From positions 116,885 through 180,884 of the forward strand of contig JAWKRB010000017.1 of the NCBI GenBank assembly GCA_041389885.1: a stretch of 64,000 nt of DNA. The letters run 5' to 3'. Position 1 is the first letter of the stretch; each line of letters opens with the position of its first letter. This DNA comes from JAWKRB01 sp041389885 (GTDB lineage: Bacteria; Myxococcota_A; Polyangia; Polyangiales; Ga0077539). Both the position numbers and the translations under genes were made by a program. The notes below the pieces were generated by a model. It was given only the letters and a program-made list of their open reading frames with translations, was not told the origin of the DNA and did not search any database. Below are positions 23,689-32,264 of the stretch, one piece after another.

Positions 23689-24303
23689 ATGGAGCGCGGA
23701 GTGACACGAAGCTCGAGGTCCCTGGCGCTGTTGTGCGCCCTCGCGATGTTGGGTGGTGGGTGCGAGCTCATCGCGACCGTCGATCGGTCCCGCATCGAAG
23801 GCATGGGCGACGCCAACGTCGCCGACGCGGGTGATGTCGCCGACGTCACCGACGCGGGCGACGCGGGCGACGCGGGCGACGTCGGCGCGGCCGACGTACC
23901 CGTCGGGATGGACGTGGTCGACGCCGCGGTCGGCGCCGATGTGGTCGACGCCGCGGTCGAGATGGACACCCCCGTCGGGATGGACACCCCCGTCGGGATG
24001 GACACCCCCGTCGGGATGGACACCCCCGTCGAAATGGACACCCCCGTCGGGATGGACACCCCGATGGGTCCCGACGTGGTCGACGCGCCGTCCCTCCCCG
24101 ACGTGGTCGACGCGCCCGATCCGCCCGACGTGGTCGACGCGCCCGATCCGCCCGACGTGGTGATGCTCCCCGACGTGGTCGACGTGCCTGATCCGACAGA
24201 CGTGATCGACGCCGGCGCGCCCGACGACGCAGACCCCGACGCCTCCGTCGACCACGACGCCGACGAGGCCGCCACCGACGCCGACCCCGACGCCGCAGAC
24301 TGA
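23689..24303 (+). CDS. Asp-rich repeat lipoprotein
   Basis: A 204-residue exported protein with an N-terminal signal ending in a lipoprotein-type cysteine (LALLCALAMLGGGCELI). The rest is very acidic and repetitive: six tandem MDTPV-type hexapeptides (18-bp units at 23959-24066), then PDVVDAPDP repeats. It contains almost no aromatic residues and is probably an extended, calcium-binding or spacer surface lipoprotein. No known domain. It is 4 bp after the PEGA protein and probably co-transcribed with it. Repeat number may vary among strains by slippage. Confidence 0.75.
   Translation: MERGVTRSSRSLALLCALAMLGGGCELIATVDRSRIEGMGDANVADAGDVADVTDAGDAGDAGDVGAADVPVGMDVVDAAVGADVVDAAVEMDTPVGMDTPVGMDTPVGMDTPVEMDTPVGMDTPMGPDVVDAPSLPDVVDAPDPPDVVDAPDPPDVVMLPDVVDVPDPTDVIDAGAPDDADPDASVDHDADEAATDADPDAAD
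23959..24066 (+). repeat. Tandem 18-bp repeat (six units) in the Asp-rich lipoprotein gene
   Basis: Unit approximately GGGATGGACACCCCCGTC, encoding G/E-M-D-T-P-V. Units 2 to 4 are identical; the first and fifth begin with GAG/GAA and the last ends in ATG. Confidence 0.9.
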
Positions 24304-24358
24304 CCGAGCGATTCGCGCCGCGACGACACCACGGCGCAGAGGAATGGAGACACGAGCG

Positions 24359-25654
24359 ATGAGCGACACGCTGGTCCAACAGGTGGACGGCCGCGAGGTC
24401 CTGGACTCTCGGGGCAATCCTACGGTCGAGGTCGAGGTTCACCTCGAGGGCGGCGCGCGCGGCCGCGCCGCGGTGCCCTCGGGCGCGAGCACGGGCGTTC
24501 ACGAGGTGCTCGAGCTGCGCGACGGCGACTCGAAGCGCTACCTCGGCAAGGGCGTGCTCAAGGCGGTCGAGAACGTCGGGCACCTCGGCAGCGCCATCGA
24601 GGGCCTCGACGCCCTCGATCAGGCCGCCATCGACCGGGTCCTCCTCGACGCCGACGGGACCGCGAACAAGTCCAAGCTCGGCGCCAACGCGATCCTCGGC
24701 GTGTCGATGGCGATCGCCCGCGCGGCGGCCGACGCCGTGGGCCTGCCGCTCTGGCGCTATCTGGGCGGCGCCCAGGCGCGGGTGCTCCCCGTGCCCCTGA
24801 TGAACATCCTGAACGGCGGCGCGCACGCGGACAACGGCCTCGACGTGCAGGAGTTCATGATCTGCCCGGTGGGCTTCAGCTCGTACTCCGAGGCCCTGCG
24901 CGCGGGCGTCGAGGTGTTTCACACGCTCAAGGCCCAGCTCAAGAAGGACGGGCAGGCCACCTCCGTCGGCGACGAGGGCGGCTTCGCCCCGCGGCTGAAG
25001 AACAACGAAGAGGCCCTCGAGCGCGTGGCCCACGCGGTGTCGACCGCGGGGTACAAGCTCGGCGACGAGATCGTCCTCGCCCTCGACGTCGCGGCGAGCG
25101 AGTTCTACGACGCCCAGGCCAACGGCTACCGCTGGAACGGCGAGGTGATCTCGGGCGAGGAGCTGGTCTCACGCTACGCCGCCCTCGCGGCGAAGTACCC
25201 GCTGCTCTCGATCGAAGACGGCGCGGCCGAGGACGACTGGGCGACCTGGAAGCTCCTCACCGACCGCCTCGGCGCCACGACGCAGCTCGTGGGCGACGAC
25301 CTCTTCGTCACCAACCCCGCGCGGCTCCGCGAGGGGATCTCGCGGGGGGTGGCGAACTCGATCCTCATCAAGCTAAACCAGATCGGCAGCGTGACCGAGA
25401 CCCTCGAGACCATGCGTCTCGCCGCCCGCCACGGGTACACGAGCATCGTGTCGCACCGCAGCGGAGAGACCGAAGACACCTTCATCGCCGACCTCGCCGT
25501 GGCCACGGGCTGCGGAATGATCAAGACCGGCAGCGCCTCCCGCGGCGAGCGCACGGCGAAATACAACCAGCTCCTGCGCATCGAGTATGAGCTGGGCGAG
25601 CTCGGCGCGATCTTCGCCGGGCGCGGAGCCCTCAACGCCGGACGCCGCGGCTGA
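24359..25654 (+). CDS. eno: Enolase
   Basis: A 431-residue enolase, full length. The N-terminal signature is GREVLDSRGNPTVEVEV, the substrate loop is SGASTGVHE, and VGDEGGFAP, LSIEDGAAEDDW, LVGDDLFVTNP, ILIKLNQIGSVTETLE and SHRSGETED carry the catalytic and metal-binding residues. It interconverts 2-phosphoglycerate and phosphoenolpyruvate in glycolysis and gluconeogenesis. I chose the ATG at 24359 (GGAG about nine bases upstream) over 24344, since SDTLVQQVDGREV aligns with the usual N-terminus. It stands alone, followed by an unrelated gene after 13 bp. Confidence 0.97.
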   Translation: MSDTLVQQVDGREVLDSRGNPTVEVEVHLEGGARGRAAVPSGASTGVHEVLELRDGDSKRYLGKGVLKAVENVGHLGSAIEGLDALDQAAIDRVLLDADGTANKSKLGANAILGVSMAIARAAADAVGLPLWRYLGGAQARVLPVPLMNILNGGAHADNGLDVQEFMICPVGFSSYSEALRAGVEVFHTLKAQLKKDGQATSVGDEGGFAPRLKNNEEALERVAHAVSTAGYKLGDEIVLALDVAASEFYDAQANGYRWNGEVISGEELVSRYAALAAKYPLLSIEDGAAEDDWATWKLLTDRLGATTQLVGDDLFVTNPARLREGISRGVANSILIKLNQIGSVTETLETMRLAARHGYTSIVSHRSGETEDTFIADLAVATGCGMIKTGSASRGERTAKYNQLLRIEYELGELGAIFAGRGALNAGRRG

Positions 25655-25667
25655 GCGCCCCCCGACC

Positions 25668-26606
25668 ATGACCCGGAGCACGGTGGCGGCGCTGCGCGCG
25701 CGGCCCGAGACCGTCCTCGACGACCTGGAGCGGCTCTGCGCCCTCGCGGGGATGCCCGAGGCCCTCGCGGGCGCCCCAGGGGTCACCCTCACCTGCGGCG
25801 GCACACCGTGGCAGCTCGACGGCGTCGCGCGCGCGCTGCGAGACGCCGGGGCGAGCGACCTCGACGCGCTCCCGCCGCGCGGCCCCTCGGCGAGGCGACG
25901 CGCGCTCGCGAAGGTGCTGCGTGCCCAGGGCATCGCGCCGCGCGACCCGCGCGCGCCGCCCGTCGAGGTCAAGCCACGGGCGAGGATGCACGCGCTCCCC
26001 AAGGGATTCCCCGAGGGGCTCTTCGTGCCCGAGGGCGTCGCGGGCCGCGGCGCGGCGCAGCTCGGCGACCTCGACGCGGGAGCGATGCCCTGCGCGCTGG
26101 CGCTCCTCGGCGACCGCGCGCACCGGGTGGAGCCCTGGCGCGACCGCGCGCTGGTCGACCTCCTCGCGGTGCAGCGCGAGCTCCACCCCGGGCTCTTCGC
26201 GGTGCTCGACGGGACGCTGTCCCACGGAGGTCTGCTCCTCGCGTCGCGCGATCTCGTCGCGCTCGACGCCGTCGCCGCGCGCCTCGCGGGCGTCGACCCC
26301 GGCGGCGTGGAGCGGCTGCGCCTCGCGCACGAGGACGGCCTCGGCGTCGCCGACCCCCGCGACATCCGGCTCGTGGGCGACGCGCTCTCCGACGATCGTT
26401 GGAACACGAACGACCTCTCCCGGAGCCCCTCACCGCCGCCCCGCGGGTCGTCGGCGCTGCGGCGCTTCTTCTCGCTCCCCCCCTTCACCCGGCTGCGCTC
26501 CGAGGTCGACGCGCTGCGCGACGGGCTCCGGGCGCGCGGGCGCCTCGACGGCCCCTGGGGCCGCCTCTTCGAGCGCTACGCCCTCACCGGCGCCGCCCCT
26601 GGTTGA
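25668..26606 (+). CDS. DUF362-like protein
   Basis: A 312-residue soluble protein. The C-terminal segment LLLASRDLVALDAVAARLAG, then DPGGVERLRLAHEDGLGVADPRDIRLVGD, strongly resembles the C-terminal signature of DUF362 proteins, which are often associated with iron-sulfur clusters. The middle has GLFAVLDGTLSHGG, also in the expected position. I do not see a ferredoxin-type Cys cluster, so this may be a cluster-free member. Reaction unknown. The downstream part contains one dispersed palindrome copy, translated DDRWNTND. It follows eno and is 9 bp before the transporter gene on the same strand. Confidence 0.6.
   Translation: MTRSTVAALRARPETVLDDLERLCALAGMPEALAGAPGVTLTCGGTPWQLDGVARALRDAGASDLDALPPRGPSARRRALAKVLRAQGIAPRDPRAPPVEVKPRARMHALPKGFPEGLFVPEGVAGRGAAQLGDLDAGAMPCALALLGDRAHRVEPWRDRALVDLLAVQRELHPGLFAVLDGTLSHGGLLLASRDLVALDAVAARLAGVDPGGVERLRLAHEDGLGVADPRDIRLVGDALSDDRWNTNDLSRSPSPPPRGSSALRRFFSLPPFTRLRSEVDALRDGLRARGRLDGPWGRLFERYALTGAAPG
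26396..26413 (+). repeat. Dispersed 18-bp near-palindrome, exact-arm copy 5 (intragenic)
   Basis: TCGTTGGAACACGAACGA; perfect arms and full fit to the oriented consensus. It lies in the DUF362-like gene. The centre is identical to the degenerate copy at 712. Confidence 0.75.
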
Positions 26607-26615
26607 ACGAAGCCC

Positions 26616-27593
26616 TTGCGCGACAAGACCTCAGCCTCGGTGGTGGTGACGCTCCTCGCGGTGCAGCTCTCGTTCGCGTCGCTGTCGATCGTGGGAAAGG
26701 TCACGGGCGCGGTGGTCCCCTGGCCGGCGTTGCTGCTGCTCCGCGTGCTCGGCGCGCTCGCGGTGTTCACGCTCTGGGGCGCGGCGCGTCGGGAGCCTCT
26801 GCTCCCCCCGCCGGGGCTGCGCGCGCGGGCGATGCGCCTGGGGCTCCTCGGGGTGTTCGCGAACCAGGCGCTCTTCCTCGCGGGCCTGCAGCGCACGACG
26901 GCGGTGAACGCGAGCGTGCTGATCACCACGATCCCCTTGTTCACCACGGCCTTCGCGGTGATCACGGGACGCGAGCGCCTGCGGGGGCGCCTCGTGGCGG
27001 GCATGCTCCTCGCGGCCTCGGGCCTCGCGCTGGTGCTCCGCACCGACCGCGCCGCGATCGGCCACGCGGGCGACGCGATGATCGTGCTCAACTGCGCGGC
27101 CTACGGCGCCTACCTCGCCCTCGCGCGCGACCTCGTGCCCCAGCACGGCGGCATCGCCGTGGTGCGCTGGGCCTTCCTCGCGGGCGCGCTCTTCGCGGTG
27201 CCCCTCGGCGCGCTCCCCGCGGCGCACACCCTGGCGACGCTCACCCCGCGCGTGGCGGGCGCGCTCGCCTACGTGCTGGTGGTGCCCACGGCCTTCGCGT
27301 ACGGCGCCAACGCGTGGTGCCTCGGTCGCGTGCCGGCGTCGGTCGTGGGGGTGTTCATCTACCTCCAGCCCGTGCTCGCCGCGGCCCTCGCCGTGACCGT
27401 CGGCGGGCCGCTCGCGGCGTGGCTGGGCGTGTCGCTGCCGCCCGAGTCGCTCGGGCCGCGCACCCTGGTCGGCGGGCTGGTGGTGCTCCTCGGCGTGGCC
27501 CTCGCCACCGTCACCACGGGATCTGAAAGAGCCGCGCCGCGTTCGCCCCGTACACCTTCCGAAGAACCTCTGGGGGGAGACCCACGCCGTTGA
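26616..27593 (+). CDS. EamA/DMT-family transporter
   Basis: A 325-residue inner-membrane protein with ten hydrophobic segments in two EamA repeats (first half to about residue 140, second from about 150). Characteristic pieces are LLLLRVLGALAVFTLW and the second-repeat end VVGVFIYLQPVLAAALAV. The family exports or exchanges small metabolites, and the substrate cannot be told from sequence. The first in-frame start is a TTG at 26616 without a clear ribosome site; GTG codons near 26641 are alternatives. The last 83 bp overlap the end of the convergent amidohydrolase gene, so the hydrophilic tail may be just read-through to the first available stop. Confidence 0.85.
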   Translation: MRDKTSASVVVTLLAVQLSFASLSIVGKVTGAVVPWPALLLLRVLGALAVFTLWGAARREPLLPPPGLRARAMRLGLLGVFANQALFLAGLQRTTAVNASVLITTIPLFTTAFAVITGRERLRGRLVAGMLLAASGLALVLRTDRAAIGHAGDAMIVLNCAAYGAYLALARDLVPQHGGIAVVRWAFLAGALFAVPLGALPAAHTLATLTPRVAGALAYVLVVPTAFAYGANAWCLGRVPASVVGVFIYLQPVLAAALAVTVGGPLAAWLGVSLPPESLGPRTLVGGLVVLLGVALATVTTGSERAAPRSPRTPSEEPLGGDPRR

Positions 27594-28647
27594 TCGTCCA
27601 TCGCCCTTGAATGGGCGTGGGGTGGGTCATGCCGCGGTCATTGCTCTCAAAGTAGCGCCAGGTGGCGGTCCAGAAGCGGGTGATGTCGGCGGCGGTGGGC
27701 GGGGTCTCGCCCGTCGATCCGAGCATGAGGTCCTGCGGCGCGGCGCCCATGCCCAGGTCGGTGCCGAAGAGCACCCGGTCCTGCCAGCGGATGAAGAACC
27801 TGCGCATGCGCGCGGGGTCGTGACGGCCGAACTCAGGCACCCGCGCCGAGGTGTCGATGTAATAGTTCGGCGCGCGCTGCAGCAGCCGCTCGACGCGGTC
27901 GGGGTCCTCCGCCGCGTTGCCGAAATGCGCGCCGATGAAGGTCGTTCGAGGGTGCCGCAGCACCCGCCGGTCGAACTCGTCGAGCACCTCGTTCCACCGA
28001 GGGTAACGCGGGTCGGCGAAGCTCCACTGCGGGTGAACCCTGAGCTCGTCCCAGCGCTCGTTGGCGGGCGTCGCGGGCTCGAAGAAGGCCCGCGGGTCGC
28101 CCACGTGGATCAGCACCACCATGCGGAGCTGCCCCGCCCGCTCGAAGATCGGGTCGAGGCGGGGGTCGTCCACGCGCAGCCGGTTGCCCTCGCCGTCCCC
28201 CGCGTAGAGCCCGAGCACCTTCGGGATCTTGAATCCCCTCACCCCCAGCGCCGCGCAGGCCTCCAGCGTCGCCACGCTCCGCGCGACCCACTCGGGCCCC
28301 GCCGCGCCGCGCCAGTCGATCATGCAGAACGGCAGGATGCGCCCGCCCGACTCCCGCGACTGCGCCAGGGCCTCTTCGAGCCCCATGCCGGGCGCGCCGG
28401 CGCTGAGGTTGATCGCCACCCGGACGTTGCGCGCGTCGAACATCGCGAGCGCGCGCCGGGTCGCGCCGGGCTCGATGTGCGTGTGCACGTCAAACACCGG
28501 GAACGCCGCGCGCTCGTAGGTCTTCGGCGCCGCGGGGCGAGGCGCGGGCGCGCTGCGCTTGCACGCGGCGACCGAGGTGACCGCGGCGACAAACATGACC
28601 GCGCGCGCCGCGCCGAGGAGTGAGGCGTTGACACCCACACCGAGCAC
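27511..28647 (-). CDS. Amidohydrolase-family (amidohydrolase 2) lipoprotein
   Basis: A 378-residue protein with a lipoprotein signal (VMFVAAVTSVAACKRS). The TIM-barrel metal-dependent hydrolase signatures are present: FPVFDVHTHIEPG (HxH on strand 1), VVLIHVGDP, TTFIGAHFGN and VLFGTDLGMG (the Asp on strand 8). Amidohydrolase-2 proteins hydrolyse or decarboxylate small substrates using a bound metal. The exported, lipid-anchored location is uncommon, and the substrate is unknown. It is divergent from the HU gene (55 bp) and overlaps convergently with the transporter. Confidence 0.82.
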   Translation of the reverse strand: MLGVGVNASLLGAARAVMFVAAVTSVAACKRSAPAPRPAAPKTYERAAFPVFDVHTHIEPGATRRALAMFDARNVRVAINLSAGAPGMGLEEALAQSRESGGRILPFCMIDWRGAAGPEWVARSVATLEACAALGVRGFKIPKVLGLYAGDGEGNRLRVDDPRLDPIFERAGQLRMVVLIHVGDPRAFFEPATPANERWDELRVHPQWSFADPRYPRWNEVLDEFDRRVLRHPRTTFIGAHFGNAAEDPDRVERLLQRAPNYYIDTSARVPEFGRHDPARMRRFFIRWQDRVLFGTDLGMGAAPQDLMLGSTGETPPTAADITRFWTATWRYFESNDRGMTHPTPIQGRWTINGVGLPPEVLRKVYGANAARLFQIPW

Positions 28648-28702
28648 CCTAGACTGCCGGGCCTCGCGCCAGCAAGGGGCGCCATTGAGGCATGACGGGG
28701 CG

Positions 28703-29023
28703 ATGACGAAGTCCGAGCTGATTCAAATGGTCGCGCAACGAACGGGCGTCACGCGGGGGCAGGCCGAGCTGGTCGTCAAGTGCGTGTTCGCGTCGATGTC
28801 CGAGAGCCTCGCGGCCGGCGAGGGGGTCGAGGTGCGGGGCTTCGGCTCGTTCTCGGTGCGCGAGTACGGCGCCTACACCGGCGTCAACCCTCGAACGCAC
28901 GAGCCCGTCACCGTGAGCGCCAAGCGGCTCCCCTTCTTTCGCGTGGGCAAAGACCTGCGCGAGCGCGTGAACGCGCGCGCGGGCACGCCGCTGGTCGCGT
29001 CGCCCGACGGCGACGACGACTGA
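28703..29023 (+). CDS. HU/IHF-family DNA-binding protein
   Basis: A 106-residue protein of the histone-like family beginning MTKSELIQMVAQRTGVTRGQ. The DNA-binding arm region reads VEVRGFGSFSVREY, then GVNPRTHEPVTVSAKRLPFFRVGKDLRERVN. The NPRT tip and the KxxPFFRVGKxLR pattern resemble the IHF-beta/IHF-like branch more than canonical HU, but I cannot separate these without alignment. It bends DNA and helps sigma-54 activators reach polymerase, which fits the rpoN-dependent machinery in the window. The acidic tail SPDGDDD is extra. Its stop abuts the convergent next gene. Confidence 0.92.
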   Translation: MTKSELIQMVAQRTGVTRGQAELVVKCVFASMSESLAAGEGVEVRGFGSFSVREYGAYTGVNPRTHEPVTVSAKRLPFFRVGKDLRERVNARAGTPLVASPDGDDD

Positions 29024-30034
29024 TCAGGCCCCGCGTCGAGGCAGCGCGAAGAGGTAGTAGTACCAGAGCGCGGCCACCTCCCTCGCCATGAGCCGCGCCT
29101 GCACCGCGCCCAGGGTGTTCACGCAGGGCACCGTGTACACCGAGTGCATCCCCGCGCGCTGAAACGCCATCTTGACCCGCGCGAGGTGGTAGCCGTGGCT
29201 CACCGCGAGCACCCGGCACCACCCCCGCTCGCGGCACAGCGCCGTCGCGGTGCGCACCGTGCTCTGCGAGTCGACCCCCGCGGGGTCGCGCACGATCGCC
29301 CGCAGCGGCACCCCGAGGCGCGCCGCGAGGTCGCGCATCGCCTCGGTCTCGTGCACCGCGCCGTCGCCGGGGCCGCCCGACATCAGCAACCGCGGAGCCA
29401 TCCCGTCGCGGTAGAGCCTCGCGGCGGTGGCGACCCGGTCGCGCACGGGCTGAGACGGCCGGCCGTCGGCGTAGACCCGCGCGCCGAAGACCACGATGAG
29501 GTCCGCGGGGCGGCGATAGTCGGTGCGGCCGAAGCTGAACATCTGCGCGAGGGGCGCCAGCAGCGCGAGGACGGCGACCACCGCGGCCACGCGAGCGGGG
29601 CCCGGCGCCTGGACCTCATCGTCTGGCGAGAGCGACACCAGGACCGCGCTGAGGCCCAGGGTGACCGCGAGCGAGAACGGCACCCACGACGACCCGCCGA
29701 TGCGCCCCGCGAGCCGCATGGTCACCGCGGTGACGGCGTTGCTCGCGGTCACCGCCAGGAGAAAGAGCGTCGCCAGGAAGGTCACGGAGCGCCTCGCCCC
29801 CGACGCGGCGCGCAGGCCGTGGGCCACCCAGAGCGCCCCCGCCGAGCCGAGGAGCGCGAGGGAGAGCAGGTGCGGCAAGGGGCGGAGGTCGATCCACCAG
29901 TGGTTGGCGTCGTAGCCTGGAGAGAGCGCCGAGCCCAGCACGTTGAGCAGCGAGAAGCCTCCCGAGAAGAGCGCCATCCCGCGGCCCAGCGCCTGGGTCC
30001 ATGCGCCGTGGGTGTCGCCCTCGCTTCGCGTCAC
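29024..30034 (-). CDS. YdcF/SanA/ElyC-type (DUF218) membrane protein
   Basis: A 336-residue protein with four or five N-terminal hydrophobic segments (to about residue 165) and a C-terminal DUF218 domain: DLIVVFGARVYADGRPSQ, VRDRVATAARLYRDG, RLLMSGGPGDGAVHETEAM and VLAVSHGYHLARVKMAFQ. Characterised relatives in E. coli (ElyC, SanA) affect envelope integrity and peptidoglycan precursor metabolism at low temperature, but the chemistry is not settled. The extended membrane part is larger than in those proteins. Convergent with the HU gene, with adjacent stops. Confidence 0.82.
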   Translation of the reverse strand: MTRSEGDTHGAWTQALGRGMALFSGGFSLLNVLGSALSPGYDANHWWIDLRPLPHLLSLALLGSAGALWVAHGLRAASGARRSVTFLATLFLLAVTASNAVTAVTMRLAGRIGGSSWVPFSLAVTLGLSAVLVSLSPDDEVQAPGPARVAAVVAVLALLAPLAQMFSFGRTDYRRPADLIVVFGARVYADGRPSQPVRDRVATAARLYRDGMAPRLLMSGGPGDGAVHETEAMRDLAARLGVPLRAIVRDPAGVDSQSTVRTATALCRERGWCRVLAVSHGYHLARVKMAFQRAGMHSVYTVPCVNTLGAVQARLMAREVAALWYYYLFALPRRGA

Positions 30035-30155
30035 GATCCCAGGGTCGTACCCGAGGGCCCGTCGGCCTGTCGAACTCTCTGCGGCGAGCGGCGGGGTGCT
30101 AAGCTCTCCGGCTCACCATGCGCGCGCCGAGCCCCACCGCCCGAGAGCCCTCGCG

Positions 30156-31373
30156 TTGAGCCAGGCGCGCTGGACCTCCCACGCCGCGCAGGTGCGGCGC
30201 CCCGCCGCCGCGCGCGCCGCCGCCCTCGGGAGCGTCGCCGCCCTGGCGGGCACCCTCGCCCTGGGCGCCTGGTTCGCGCGCTTCGGCCTCCCCGTGGCCG
30301 CGGTCATGGCCCTGGCGGCGCTGCTGCTGAGGCGGGGTCGGCGCTACCCGGTCGAACATATCTCGTTGCGAGACAGCGTGTTGTGCGTCGAGTCGGGCGA
30401 CGCGACGGTGCTCGCCGTGCCCGTCGACGAGGTGACCGCGGGGTGGGTCGTGCCCGGCCCCGAGGGCGCCGAGGTGGAGCTCGCCCGCCGGGGCGGCGCG
30501 ACGGTGTCGCTCGCGGTGCCGGGCGCGGCCGAGGCGAACGAGGTGCTGGCCGCGCTGGGCTTCGACGCCCGCCGACGCTCGCTGCGGGTGCGCCTCGGGC
30601 GGTCGTGGGACGGCCCGCTGCGCGCGTTCGGCGTGCTGGTCTTCGGGGGGCTCCAGACCCTCCCCCTGCTGGCGCTCTTCGCGGCGTGGCTGCACCTGGG
30701 CTCCGCGGCTCGCTCGCTGCTGTTCTCCGCGGTGGCCCTCGGGGCGTACGTCTCCGCGTCGCGGGCGCTGGGCCCGCCCGAGCTCACCATCGGCGCCGAC
30801 GGGATCACCCTGCAGCGCGGATTTCGCCCGCGGTTTCTGCCGTACCGCCTGCTGCGCTGGATCGAGCGCGACGGCGACGACCTCGTGCTGCTGCTCGCCG
30901 ACGACCAGCGGGTGCGGATCTCTCCGACGAGCCGCGACGCGCGTCGCGACGACATGGTGGTGGAGCGGGTGCGCGTCGCCGCCGAGCGCGCCCGGTCGGG
31001 GGCCGGGAGCGCGGCGCTGGCGCTCCTCGACCGCAACGGGCGCAGCGTGCGCGAGTGGCGCGAGGGCGTGGCGGCGCTGCACCGGGCCGAGGCGTACCGC
31101 GGCCACGCCGTGAGCGTCGAGGACCTCGAGGCGGTGCTGGCCGACCCGGGGGCCTCGGCCGAGCGCCGCATCGCCGCCGCCGTCGCCCTCGCCGCGCAGG
31201 ACCGCGAGGCCGCGCGCACGAGGGTGCGGGTCTCCCTCGACGCCTGCGCCGACCCGCTGCTGCGCGGGGCGGTCGAGGCGGCGCTCCGGGGCGAGATCGA
31301 CGACGAGGCGATGGAGCTCGCCGCCGACGAGTCGCGGGACGTGGCCGAGCTCCGGCGGGGCCTCGGGGTCTGA
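30156..31373 (+). CDS. Hypothetical membrane protein with PH-like and helical domains
   Basis: Not recognised. About 405 residues. There is an N-terminal hydrophobic pair (ALGSVAALAGTLALGAWFARFGLPVAAVMALAAL in two stretches), a beta-rich soluble segment (SLRDSVLCVESGDATVLAVP), a second hydrophobic pair near residues 165-205, another beta segment (LTIGADGITLQRGFRPRFL) resembling bacterial PH domains, and an Ala-rich helical tail. The start is uncertain: TTG 30156 is in frame, while the ATG at 30118 opens only a 13-codon frame whose TGA overlaps this TTG. That could be a leader, or the two could be one gene with a shift. Divergent from the YdcF-like gene. Confidence 0.6.
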   Translation: MSQARWTSHAAQVRRPAAARAAALGSVAALAGTLALGAWFARFGLPVAAVMALAALLLRRGRRYPVEHISLRDSVLCVESGDATVLAVPVDEVTAGWVVPGPEGAEVELARRGGATVSLAVPGAAEANEVLAALGFDARRRSLRVRLGRSWDGPLRAFGVLVFGGLQTLPLLALFAAWLHLGSAARSLLFSAVALGAYVSASRALGPPELTIGADGITLQRGFRPRFLPYRLLRWIERDGDDLVLLLADDQRVRISPTSRDARRDDMVVERVRVAAERARSGAGSAALALLDRNGRSVREWREGVAALHRAEAYRGHAVSVEDLEAVLADPGASAERRIAAAVALAAQDREAARTRVRVSLDACADPLLRGAVEAALRGEIDDEAMELAADESRDVAELRRGLGV

Positions 31374-31426
31374 GCGCGCGCCCGGGGCATTGACCGCGAC
31401 CCTCGGGGCGTATAGGCGCGTTGGGC

Positions 31427-32233
31427 ATGAAGCTCTCCCTGGCGGGCAAGTACACCCTGGTCACCGGCGCCTCATCCGGGCTCGGCGCCGAGATCGCCCG
31501 GCACATCGCGAAGGACCACAAGGGGAACCTCATCCTCGTCGCCCGCCGCAAGGAGCGCCTCGAGGCCCTCGCCGCGGAGCTCAGCGCCGCCCACGGCGTC
31601 GAGGTCCACGCCATCGCCGCGGACATGACCCGCCCCGACGACGTGCGCCGTACCTACGAAGAGGCCACCCGCGACCGCGAGGTGCACGCCGCGGTGCTCA
31701 ACGCCGGGGTGACCTACTTCGGCCCGGCCCTCGGCCTCGACGCCGACGCCTTCGAGCAGATGCTCGCGACCAACGTCACCAGCGTGGTGCAGCTCACGCA
31801 GCGCTTTCTCCACCACATGATGCCCCGGCGCGACGGCGCCGTGATGCTCGTGTCGAGCGTCGCGGGCACCATCCCCACGACCTACCAGGCCGCCTACTGC
31901 GGCACCAAGGCCTTCTTGAACAACTACGGCGTGGCGGTGAGCGAGGAGCTCCGCGACACCGGGGTCTCGCTCACGGTGTTCGCGCCCGGCGGCATCGTGA
32001 CCGAGATGGGCGAGCGCAGCGGCATCGCCCGCAAGTTCAAGAGCGGCGACGTCGGGATGATGGAGGCCGACGAGTGCGCCCGCCACGCCGTGCGGGGGAT
32101 GGTCGCGCGGAGCCGCTTTGTGATCCCCGGCGCCCTCAACCAGCTCAACGACGTGCTGCTGCGCTTCGTGCCCCGCGCGTTCACCGCGGGGATCACCGCG
32201 CGGATCTACCGCGACGCGCTCCCCAAGGGTTGA
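31427..32233 (+). CDS. Short-chain dehydrogenase/reductase
   Basis: A 268-residue classical SDR. The nucleotide-binding motif is TGASSGLG near residue 14, followed by NAG (AVLNAGVTYFGP), catalytic Ser in VMLVSSVAG and the YCGTK (YxxxK) active site. An Arg-rich stretch after the second strand (ILVARRKERL) suggests NADP(H) preference. The C-terminal end (ALNQLNDVLLRFVPRAFTAGI) is hydrophobic, as in membrane-peripheral lipid-metabolising SDRs. The substrate is unknown, but the adjacent thioesterase suggests fatty-acyl metabolism. I use ATG 31427 rather than the TTG six bases earlier. Confidence 0.9.
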   Translation: MKLSLAGKYTLVTGASSGLGAEIARHIAKDHKGNLILVARRKERLEALAAELSAAHGVEVHAIAADMTRPDDVRRTYEEATRDREVHAAVLNAGVTYFGPALGLDADAFEQMLATNVTSVVQLTQRFLHHMMPRRDGAVMLVSSVAGTIPTTYQAAYCGTKAFLNNYGVAVSEELRDTGVSLTVFAPGGIVTEMGERSGIARKFKSGDVGMMEADECARHAVRGMVARSRFVIPGALNQLNDVLLRFVPRAFTAGITARIYRDALPKG

Positions 32234-32264
32234 TCGCGCCCGCGCCGGCACCAGATCCACCGCG

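Noticed and set aside
23959..24210. CRISPR-like array
   Set aside because: The repeats are contiguous, in frame and encode a low-complexity acidic peptide; there are no spacers.
27944..27961. Extra palindrome copy in the amidohydrolase gene
   Set aside because: Only one half-site (CGAACGACC on the minus strand) matches; the other arm has no similarity.
30118..30159. Small leader peptide gene before the hypothetical membrane protein
   Set aside because: The 13-codon frame overlapping TTGA has no supporting ribosome site or conservation visible; it may be chance or a frameshifted start.
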